Positions 35,101-44,778 of a stretch of DNA of 64,000 bases are shown in pieces. Positions within the stretch are counted from its first letter, which is position 1, and every line of letters starts with the position of its first letter. The notes under the pieces were generated by a model. It made no database searches. It was given only the letters and a program-made list of their open reading frames with translations, and was not told the origin of the DNA. The stretch spans positions 15,684,080-15,748,079 of the forward strand of contig OY821751.1 of the NCBI GenBank assembly GCA_963682055.1, given 5' to 3'. This DNA is from Primula veris (taxonomy: Eukaryota; Streptophyta; Magnoliopsida; Ericales; Primulaceae). The translations under genes and the position numbers were made by a program.

Positions 35101-37927
35101 ACTTCATATGCTTTAATCAAGTAGTTACTGACCACGGAACACGATCTCAATTAAATGAGACGTTCACTATATGGATTAATATAATCCGAGCGGATGTGGT
35201 ATACCCACCTAAGTGAGTACTTGTTTAGCTTGGGATAATTGAACAAGTATTATGCCCTTGCGTGTTTTATTACGTGATCCATTTTTGGATTTGCCTTCGA
35301 GATGAAGGATCTTGGGAAGACACGGTAGTGACTCGACCTGATGATCGAGTCTCGTAAAGATTGAATCTAAGTCCATGATTCAGACTACACCCAGAAGGTG
35401 TTATGACATTTTAGTCATCATGACGCTAAGTCGTCAGATTGTCCCATGATCGTTCGATCACTAGACATTGATATAGACCCAGTCCGTCCCTGAAGAGACG
35501 ATGCAGAGATATTGAACCATGATGTTCATATCTAAGTACAATAAGCGCATCATTGTACTTGGTCTAATGTGCTAAGACGAACATCTCGTCTGCTGTGAAT
35601 GGTATAGCTCGACTCAGCATCGCGCTAACACGCTGCCATCGAAATGTTACTAAAGACACATTCCCTTACCTTATGGTAATTTTAGAAGTGGGCTAGTTTA
35701 TCCCATTGGCGTCATCGAGTGTACCTACCCCCTTCAGTACTCAAATTAACGCAACCCTTTTTCGGTTATACCGATGCCGGTTACTTATCAGACCCGCATA
35801 TGTGATATTTCTAACATGGTCTGTCTTTACCATTAGGAATAAGGCAATATCTTGGAGGTCTTGGAATGACTCCAAACGAATCACTCCGATCTACCCGTGC
35901 TCTATGAGACGACTAAATAGTGTATATGGCTTCGAGCTCGTATTAGCCATATTTGAATTACGTATGCTCTGTCTCACGATCCAGATAAAACACTTGTCTT
36001 ATTTGAGGACAACTTCTTGTTATCGATCAAGAGAGACATAACTAGATTATGCTATTTAGCATTTCTTGCCGAAATAAATCTTCACATATGAAGTTTAAGA
36101 GCATCCTGTCGAATGCTCGTTTTATTCCACGTTATATTTTCTTTCATACAGTTGTGTGCAAGTAAATGAGGCATCCAGTCGAATGCTCGTTCTCTTTCTT
36201 GGAATATAAAATCTTTGCACCCAGTCGTGTGCAAGTGAGGGGGAGCATCCAGGTGAATGCTTATTGCACTAATTACTACTTAGTCGAAATCCTCGCACCC
36301 TGTCGTGTACAAGTGAGGGGGAGCATCCAGTCGCATGCTCGTGTACTCTTTTTGTCCTTAGACCAAGGTTTTTTCCCACTAGGTTTTCCTTGGCAAGGTT
36401 TTTTAACCAGACCCGTTCCCATTATATCTCACTTAAGATTGCCGAAATTAGGGGGAGTATCCTATTGTATACTTCTTACCACTGTGTACTCTTTTGTCCT
36501 TCAACTAGAGGTTTTTCCCACTGGGTTTACTCTAGCAAGGTTTTGATGAGACACCTGTTTTGTGGTTGATCCCCTACTACTACCACTGTTACACTTTTTT
36601 CCTTCGATCAGAGATTTTCCTATTGGGTTTGCTCTGCCAAGGTTTTGATGAGGCACACTGTTTTGTGGTTAGTTAATTACATAGAATTTCGGCTTATATC
36701 ATTCGACTACACAGTTTCTCCTAGGTACCGGTTTTGTCCCACTGGGTTTTCTGTTCCTAAGGTTTTTATGTGTTTAGCACTGCGGATGAACTCGACTCAC
36801 ATCAACAGCATGAAGACGAAGAAATCAAGACGTCCAAGGGGGAGTGCTGTAGGATATTATTGGTCATCTTGGGCCTTACTCTATTGGGCCTATCTCGGGC
36901 TTTTCTAGCATATGTAACCCTATCCTCTATTATATAAAGAGGGTCAGGGGTCTCTTGATGTATGTCTCTGTACAATCATATTAATGAATAAATACTTCGT
37001 CTGTTGTTTCTCATAGCTCTCTCTATATCTATACATATATCTATAACGAGCTAATATGTCACACAACACTATTATAATAATCTAAGCCAAGAAGGCTCCC
37101 AAAATTTGGCCAATTTTTTTCAAAAATACCTGACTCTATTTTACAAATTACTCATAAACCCTCATCTAATTCAAATACATAACTAACTAAAAAATGCTAT
37201 TTCTCACACATCTCCGTTCCTAACCCCAAAAAATCGTCTTATGCATTTTTCTATAACAGTCAAACGTTATATTACTCCTTACATACGAGTGTTAATTTAT
37301 TATATTCATTCAATCAATATTTAGAGTTTTTCAAAACATTAACTTTATTTGTCCGGATCATATATATATAAGCACTACGGGTGGCACAGGCAACGCGTGA
37401 GTAACAATTACTAGTATATAACATGTGGGTACTACAGCCTAGTTCTTTCTCGGTACTTACAAATATATAAAATAACAAAAGACAATAAAATAAAACACCA
37501 TAACATCAAACATAGAGGTAAATAAAGGGAAAAAAAAGAACCTAGAGACCATAGCAGAAACAGCTCCAGCCCAGAGATGTTTAGTTGTATTAAAAGCACC
37601 TTTATTAACTTCCTTAATATCTTCTCTCTCTTTCAACACCTCTCTAAACACCGTCTCGATACCACCACCATTAAAAGCATCATTATTATTATTATTATTA
37701 TTATTATCCCCATTTTTCCCCTCGAATGATAAACTAAGTGACAAAAACCCTCCGCCATCTCGACTTCCCCTCACCGATAAAGCATATTCTTGTTTGGGTA
37801 TTTTGACGAAAGATTTAGACAAAAAAGGTTGAAGAAACAATCCACCAATTGGATTATTATTATTATGATTACAAGAAATGTAGTTAGTGTTGTTCTTATT
37901 AGAGAACCAGAGCTCTAATCCACGCAT
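27600..37927 (-). CDS. BTL3: BTL3-like mitochondrial adenine nucleotide carrier (4 exons)
   Basis: Exons are 37927-37542, 30131-29828, 28873-28406 and 27668-27600, all with GT-AG junctions and matching phases, giving 408 residues. Residues 1-110 are a low-complexity N-terminal extension with an eight-Asn run at 75-82. Three mitochondrial carrier repeats follow, each with its signature: PLERLK at 134-139, PMDTIRT at 227-233 and PFEVVRR at 341-347. The ending (VLPSAAISYFVYEFMKIVLK) is typical of the BTL group of plant adenine nucleotide carriers (SLC25 family, inner membrane of mitochondria or a plastid membrane). Intron 1 is now about 7.4 kb because it holds most of a Copia element. Exons 2-4 lie in duplication unit B, so this is the full gene; an identical exon set lies further downstream. 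The exact substrate is not provable from sequence. Confidence 0.85.
31607..32900 (+). other. Copia untranslated leader (continuation)
   Basis: After the unit B deletion join, primer-site and leader sequence runs into an AT-rich non-coding stretch with repeated gcatgttaa and accatgta motifs and a short (AT)n run near 32398-32416. No coding remnant was recognised before about 32900. Confidence 0.6.
33600..36120 (+). pseudogene. Copia pol remnant (integrase, reverse transcriptase, RNase H)
   Basis: Colinear fragments in changing frames resemble Copia pol: the integrase C-terminal part (ESPAIIRYLEHW near 34065-34100), the linker MPDAFND...MLARIDIPVGRRVPV at 34296-34400, the start of the RT region (VFGPVAPTPP near 34802-34831), FEMKDLGKTR near 35300-35330, and the RNase H region around 35740-36050 (FGYTDAGYLSDPH, then AISWRS). 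Stops and frameshifts occur throughout, so no enzyme can be made. The protease and gag parts (32900-33600) are not clearly readable. Confidence 0.75.
36099..36345 (+). repeat. Tandem hairpin repeat upstream of the Copia polypurine tract
   Basis: Four units of about 70-78 bp begin gagcatccagtcgaatgctc (36099, 36169, 36243, 36321) and contain gcacccagtcgtgtgcaag. Each carries two short inverted repeats (GCAT..ATGC and TTGCAC..GTGCAA), so each could form two small hairpins. Confidence 0.7.
36360..36790 (+). repeat. Repeated aaggttttt / cccactgggttt motifs before the 3' LTR
   Basis: Four imperfect units contain ttttcccactgggttt followed by gcaaggtttt (near 36368, 36510, 36610 and 36730). The last two also share gaggcacactgttttgtggtt-like sequence with the left-edge Copia copy at position 1. 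Conserved within this Copia family; probably a cis-acting RNA region, which is inference. Confidence 0.6.
36845..37068 (+). repeat. 3' LTR of the Copia element
   Basis: This 224-bp LTR runs TGCTG...CAACA, is preceded by the polypurine tract at 36834-36844 and is followed by the target duplication ctatt (37069-37073). Confidence 0.9.
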
Positions 37928-37987
37928 TATTATGTAAATTTCTACTATTTAAATAAATTGATTGTGAAGAGAGGTTGGAATTTTGAT

Positions 37988-38039
37988 CAAGAGAGAGGGA
38001 GAGAGAGTTTGGTGGAAAGGAGAACATGTGTTTATATAT
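37988..38039 (-). promoter_or_regulatory. Core promoter of the BTL3-like gene
   Basis: On the minus strand a TATATAAA box lies at 38039-38032, about 105 bp before the ATG. It is followed by a CT-rich stretch (ctctctctccctctctc, 38008-37991) of the kind called a Y patch in plant promoters. Transcription would then start near 38000. Confidence 0.55.
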
Positions 38040-38139
38040 GTTTATTAGTATATTGTGGAGTAAATAATAGTAAATAGTATTTGTATTTTGTAGATGGGAG
38101 TTTCGAAGTGTGTGCTTTGCTTCCATCGCCAATAAAAAG

Positions 38140-39800
38140 TTCTTTTAGGATGGTTTGCTTTTATAAAAATATTGGTAATCGGATTTAGCTAAATTTTAAT
38201 AACAAAATTAATTGTTATTTTGTTATTAAAATTTAACGACATTCAATTTACCAACCGTTTTTATAAAACAAACTATTAGTAAATGAAAATTTTCTTGTAA
38301 TATAACGTCTGCTATGTTACAGAAGATTTTTTTTCAATATTCCCTACTTATACAAATTCACGGTTTTTGTAATCGTACTATTAATTTTTAGATGAAATGA
38401 TCACGTGTTGTTTACACCCAATATTTCATGAGGACCAAATAATTAACAACTGTGAAAAATAAATTGTTGAAGCACAATAATTCATTTTTTTGTTACAAAA
38501 TCTTGTTTCATTAATGTTTATAAATAGAGTATTTGTATATTTGTATTTATTTCACTTTTGAGTAGGGGTAGATCGATTTGATTCAGTTTGGTTTGTGGGT
38601 CTAACCGAAACTAAAACGTCAGTTTTGATGATTTTGAATGTAAAACTGAACCAAACCAAAATATTTCGATTTGATTAGGTTTCAATTTGCTTTGTTTTTT
38701 CAGAAAACGATAAATTTTTTTTACAAATTAGTTTATTTTCTTTGATAGTAATATACATTTAACCCAAATAAAATATATGTTTATATTCAAATTGTTTTTA
38801 CACAAAATCAATAAAGTATTGAAACAAACTCAATATCTAGAATAAATATATCCAATTTTTGTCTAATGAAATGTAACTTAGCTTATTATGAATCTAAGTT
38901 ACTAGATACTAAGTACATGATTTAACATGAAATCGCGTATCATATTTGTGCACAACTATTTGGTTTAGACAGGTTGCATTAATATATTGTATATTGGAGG
39001 AATTTCATTTAATAACATTTTGACCAACTTATTTAATTAAAACAAAGATTTTCCATATTTCTTTCACTTAGATCAAAATCTTTATTTCGCTTAGTCCAAT
39101 ATAACCAAATTCAACAAAAATGCTACCAAATTCCAAAAAAAAATCAACAAAGTCGTCACTGAATTTTTTACTAATTCTAATAAAAATACTATTAAATTAA
39201 GTAAAAATACTAATCTATTATTTTACAATACTTCCATATAATTATCTTCCGATAATCTATATTATTTTTTATAGTGTCAAATTTATTGGCATATTTCCAC
39301 AATGTAATCGACTACTAATCGTTGTTTGTCTCTTAAATGACACACTAATCTATTTGTCGTATACTCCTTCGTATCCTTTCTATTATTCTGCAAGTTGTTT
39401 AATTGTCCTTAAAAAATTATGCACTCATTTTGCATTAAAAGTGAAATTAGAATAAAGTAATGGAATTGATGCCGTTTTCTGATGTCTATATGGTCAGTGA
39501 ATCATTACGACTATACTGTTACTTATTAAATTTCAAAATAGCGACGACTTTCTTTGACGACAGATTATTTAGTCCTTTTGGAGAGGACAAGTGAGTTGGT
39601 CTTTTATATCATTAGATAGATGATAAGTGCATTTTTGGAACTCATCTTTTATACTTTTATACGGTATAAATAAATCAAAAGCATCCCAGGCAGCTAGCTC
39701 AACAGAGGCAGCTAGCTCATTTTGGCCAGATAGCAAAAGCATCCCAGGCATCCTCGTCAGCCAAGAGACAATGCGTACATCAGAAGCACCCACCCATCTC
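38140..39800. other. Intergenic stretch upstream of the BTL3-like gene
   Basis: AT-rich with no gene seen. 38575-38720 has a weak ggtttggtt-type repeat. 39020-39300 is related to the MITE-like element at 17018-17385 (gaccaacttattta.., then aaattcaacaaaaatgctaccaaatt). A 20-bp sequence (aaaagcatcccaggca..) is repeated at 39678 and 39735. Confidence 0.5.
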
Positions 39801-39810
39801 CTTCTCTAAC

Positions 39811-42800
39811 CATGAGGAAGAAGGAGTCATTTACCCCCACAACGATGCAATCAACCTCCATGTCAAAACCAGGATCGACACGGTCAGTAGAGTTCTAGTT
39901 AACCAGGGAGCGTCATGTGACATCATGTATACAAACTATTTGACAAGATGGAATTGAGCTTAAAGGACTTAAAGCCAACCGATGTAACCTTAATAGGTTT
40001 TATTTTGGAAACAACAAAACCAGTTGGTAAAATAGTCTTCAACGTCACAACTGGAACAGTGTCGGTACCAGTTGAATTTTTGGTGGTAAACGACAACTCG
40101 GGACACAACGCGATTCTAGGGCGACCGTGGCTTCATGTCATGAGAGCTATACCATCGACTTACCACCAAAACGTGAAGTACTCAAATAGTAAATGTGAGA
40201 TCGAAGTTGCCCAAGGATGTCAGCAGGATTCCAGATGTTGTGAGGACAAAGCGGCTATTTTAAGAAAACAGTTGGCCATCATGGAGCAACCGTCCAGCCT
40301 GAAGAAGCTGGTAGAAAAAATCGGCAAAGAGGAAAGGGTAGTAGAGGAGCAAGTGGGAGAAAAACTGAGGAAGTTGAGAATTCCGGGAATGGATGAAGAG
40401 CATTATTTCCTTTTAGGAGAAAACATTCCCGAGGAAGAGGCAGAAGAGATGGAGGAATTCTTATTCGAAAATATAGACAAATTCGCATGGAGCCCTAGTA
40501 ACATGCCCGGGCTAGACCCCAAATTGTCATGTCGCAAGCTAAGCGTGAACCGAATATAAGCCAATTACACAAAAGAGCAGAAGAATATCAATGGAGCACA
40601 TGGAGGCAATTATAGCTGAAGTATAGAAGCTACTTGCGGCGGGGACTATAAGTGAGGTGATGTACCCTGGATGGTTATCGAACCCAGTGGTGGTTCTTAA
40701 GAAAAATGGGAAGCTAAGAATGTGTATTGACTTTACCAGTCTCAACAAGACCTACCCGAGGGACCCTTACCCATTGTCAAAAATTAATCAGTTGGTCCGC
40801 AACGGTGGGGTAGAAAGGATGACCTTTTTAGATGCATACTCGGGATACAACCAAATACCATTGACGGAAGAAGATCAGGAGAAAACATCATTCATCTCAC
40901 CCTTGGGGAATTATTGTTACAAAGTAATGTCGTTCGGATTACGAAATGCAGAAGCTACATATCAAAGAATGATAATGAAAGTATTTTAAAGACACATCGG
41001 CAAAACAATGGAGGTTTATATAGACGACATGGTCATAAAAAGCAAAAAAGCAAAATCTCACTTACAAGACCTAAGAGACGTATTCCAAACATTGGGCGAA
41101 CACAAACTGAAGCTCAAAGCAATGAAATGCGCGTTCAACATAAGTAAGGGTAAGTTCCTAGGACACATGGTGAGCCAAAGAGGAATTGAAGCAAACCCCG
41201 ACTAGATAACGGCCCTGAGAAACCTAGCTGCACCAAAAAGCAAAATGCAGATACAAGAACTCACGGAATGATGTCCGCACTGAGCAGATTCATTAGCCGA
41301 TCCGCGGATAAAGGACAACCTTTTTTTGGCTCGCTTAGAAAAGTAAAAAAGTTCGTATGGAACCCCGAGTGCAAAACTTCTTTTCACAGTTTAAATGAAT
41401 ACTTAAAGATACTGCCCTTGTTAGTAAAACCAAATAAAGGGGATATATTGGCATACTACTTGGTAGTGTCAACAATAGTTGTAAGCGCAATCATTCTAAG
41501 GGAAGAAGCTCGAGAACAATTTCCAGTCAATTTCGTGAGTAAAACCCTAGTCGACGCTGAAACAAGATATTTGTCGTTGGAGAAATTATGCCTAGCACTG
41601 GTAATAGCAACAAGGAAGCTGCCATGCTACTTCATCGCGCATTAAGTCCAAGTTTATACGAAATTCCAAATCAAGGAATCTCTGCAGAGAACCGATATCA
41701 GTGGATGGGTAGCCGCATGGGGGGTCGAGCTTTCCCAATTCCACATCGAGTTCGTGCCTAGACATGCAATAAAGGGACAAGTGCTAGCAGACTTCGTTGC
41801 AGAATTTACCGAGGGATATAACGAACCAGTGGAAATATCATGACAGTCGCACTGGGAAATACACGTCGACGGGTCATCTACAAAATACGGGTCAGGAGCT
41901 GGAATTGTCCTTAGGTCTAAAGAGGGAGTAGTCATCGAAAAAACCATCAAGTTAGGGTTCCGAGCAACCAACAACGAGGACAAATATGAGGCCATGATAA
42001 ACGGCATGCTAATCGCAAGGAAGCTCGGATGAACCCACCTGGTTGCTAGCTTAGACTTGATGTTCATGGTCAACCAAGCCACCGGCGAATATCAGGCTAA
42101 GGATGATAGAATGATCTTGTACCAGAGGCAGGTGCAAAACATGATGGAAAAGTTTGACGAATGCGACTTAGTAAGAATTAACCGCATAGAAAATGCCCAT
42201 GCCGACACATTAATAACACTAGCTTCAACATTGTCAATAACAGACAATCGAACAATCACAGTAGAAACATTAGAGAAACCAAGTATTGTCAAGAAAGTCG
42301 ACAGAATAACGTCAGTATAATACGAGATAGGTTGGATGGAAGAAATGATCGAGTACTTGAAAAGCGGATCACTCCCGATGGACAAAATAAAAGCCCTTAA
42401 AGGCGTAAGAAAAGCACCAAGTTTTGTCTAGCAGAAGAGGAGAAGCCTTACAAGTCAAGCTACTGAGGACCACACCTGCTGTGCGTCCGAATGGAGCACC
42501 AACAACAAATCCTTGAGGAAATCTATGAAAGATCATGTGGAGCCCATATCAAGGGAAGATCGCTAGCCAACATAATGGTCACGTAAAGATACTAGTGGCC
42601 GTACATCAAGAGAGATGCCGACGTATACATACAAAAATGTGACAAATACCAAAGGTTCGCAAAAATACCACGGCTCCCGGCGTCAATGATGACCCCCGTA
42701 TCAGCACCATGGCCTTTCGCCCAATGGGCAATCGATCTAGTAGGGAAATTACCGAAAGCACCAAGAAGTGTCGAGTACCTAATCGTAGCAACTGACTATT

Positions 42801-43582
42801 TCACCAAGTGGGTAGAGGCTAAACCCCTCCAACAAATTAAGGCCCAAAATGTAGAACAGTTCATCTGGGAGCACAATATAACTAAGTTTGGAATACCCTA
42901 CGCCATCGTCACAGATAACGGAACCCAATTTAAAGATGCTAAGCTCCAACTTTGGTATGAGAAATTGGGAATTCGAAAGTTTTACTCAACACCGACATAC
43001 CCACAGGGTAACGGTCAGGCTGAAGTATCCAATCGAACTATCCTCGATGGTATCAAAACAAGCTTAGAAAAAGCAAAAGGCAAATGGCCAGAGAAACTTC
43101 TCAATGTGCTATGGTCATGTAGAACTACACCCAAAACGGGCACAAAAGAAACTCCTTTTAGCCTAGCATATGGGGTCGAGGTCATTATCCCAACAGAGGT
43201 CCGTCTTCCCACTCTACGAACAACACTAGTCGAGCAAGGACAAAATGAAGAACGAATGAGAGAAGAGCTCGACATGTTGGATGAAAAACATGAAATAGCA
43301 GCTTTAACCCTAGCTAAATACCAACAAAGCATAAAGCAAACCTATGACAAGAGGGTAAAGGGCTTTAAAGAGTTTGAAATTGGTGAGCTAGTGCTACGAT
43401 GAGTCATGGCCTACATAAGAAATGAGATGCAGGACAAACTCAACCCAAATTGGGAAGACCCATATGAAATTACTAAGAAAACAAGCCCAGTTTCATACAA
43501 AATCAAAAGCGTCCATTTCGAAAATAGCAGAGGAGAAGCAAATTCATGGAATATAGTTCACCTTAAAAAGTATTATGTGTAA
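39811..43582 (+). pseudogene. Gypsy (Tat) pol pseudogene
   Basis: The protease core reads LVNQGASCDI near 39893-39922, so the catalytic Asp of the usual D-(T/S/Q)-G is Asn, and a frameshift follows at about 39940. Reverse transcriptase spans about 40660-41205 (KLRMCIDFTSLNK, FLDAYSGYNQI, then YIDDMVIKS with its two catalytic Asp) but has a stop at 40987 between FGL and YIDD. RNase H spans about 41270-41640 (ILREEAREQFPVNFVSKTL). A second RNase H starts near 41850 (IHVDGSSTKYGSGAGIV). Integrase spans about 42500-43400 with a damaged zinc finger and D, D, E at WAIDLVG, VTDNGTQF and GQAEVSNRT. The frame closes at the TAA at 43580 after HLKKYYV. At least seven in-frame stops or frameshifts make it non-functional. 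Confidence 0.9.
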
Positions 43583-43664
43583 AGAAAAAGAAACAGGCAA
43601 GGGCAACTGACGTGTGGTGCCCTTCCTTTGGCATCTATCCAAGAAATAAAGAAGTTCTATTATA

Positions 43665-44490
43665 ACTAAAAAGAAAAAGCACAACTAAAAGACCTTCGAA
43701 CAAAGGAAGGTACCTCGTGTTAAAGTCCCATTATGACCTTGATACAAGGTAAGAACAACTAAAAGACCTTCGAAAAAGGGAAGGCACCTCGGGTTAAAGT
43801 CACATTATGCCTTGATACAAGGTAAGAACAACTAAAAGACCTTTGAAAAATGGAAGGCACTTCAGGTTAAAGTCCCATTATGACCTTGATAGAAGGTAAG
43901 AACAACTAAAAGACATTCGAAAAAGGGAAGGCACCCCGGGTTAAAGTCCCACTATGACCTTTTTACAAGATAAGAACAACTAAAAGACCTTCGAACAAGG
44001 GAAGGCACATCGGGTTAAAGTCATATTATGACCTTGATACAAGGTAAGAACAACTAAAAGACCTTCGAACAAGGGAAGCCACCTCGGGTTAAAGTCCCAT
44101 TACGACCTTTTTACAAGGTAAGAACAACTAAAAGACCTTCGAAAAAGGGAAGGCACCTCGGGTTAAAGTCCCATTATGACCTTGTTACAAGGTAAGAACA
44201 ACTAAAAGACCTTCGAAAAAGGGAAAGCACCTCAGGTCAAAGTCCCATTATGACCTTGTTACAAGGTAAGAACAACTAAAAGACCTTCAAAAAAGGAAAG
44301 ACACCTCAGGTTAAAGTCCCATTACAACCTTGTTACAAGGTTGTAGCAACTAAAAGATCTTGGAGAAAGGGAAGGTACCCACGGGTTAAAGTCCCATTAT
44401 GACCTTTTTTACAATATAAGAACAAGAAGAAGACCTTCTAAAAGGCAAGGCACCTCGGGTTAAAGCCCCACTAGGACCTTTTACAAGCTA
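43665..44490 (+). repeat. Roughly 74-bp tandem repeat downstream of Gypsy pol
   Basis: About 11 units of the form acaactaaaagaccttcg, then ggaaggcacctcgggttaaa and gtcccattatgacctt followed by tacaaggtaag, starting near 43680, 43754, 43827, 43901, 43975, 44048, 44122, 44196 and 44270, then decaying. Similarity between units is high. Tandem repeats at this place are common in Tat elements. Confidence 0.9.
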
Positions 44491-44778
44491 AGGATACATT
44501 AAAAAGACCGTCAAAAGAAATACATTCAAAGAAAAAGAAACGTAAAAAATGAAATATCGACTAAGAAGGTCATAAACAGTATTATACTAATGTTCCAATC
44601 AAGAAAAAGGAATGTCAGTTTTCATAAGCAAAAACAAAAGACAACAAAAGAATACGACCCCACGTTACGGAGGCAAACATATTTTAACTAAAATAAATAA
44701 AATAAAACCCGTAGTAAATGGCCTAAATAGAGGAAGAGCTGCTACACGACTAACAAGAAGGAACACGACCAAGGTCGA

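Larger units (their letters stand above)
25898..37068 (+). mobile_element. Ty1/Copia element in BTL3-like intron 1, split by the duplication
   Basis: The 5' LTR is 25898-26130 and the 3' LTR is 36845-37068, with a primer-binding site (cgttatcggcac) from 26131, a polypurine tract (ccaagggggag) at 36834-36844 and a ctatt target duplication. The element is interrupted at 26665 by unit B of the tandem duplication (26666-31606) and resumes at 31607 with the last 10 bp of the LTR. By eye the two LTRs differ at about six positions plus two small indels. The pol region is colinear with Copia but full of stops and frameshifts. It lies in the opposite orientation to the host gene. Confidence 0.9.

Noticed and set aside
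36166..36546. 126-codon plus-strand frame upstream of the Copia 3' LTR
   Set aside because: It runs across the hairpin repeats after the RNase H remnant; no domain and no codon-like pattern.
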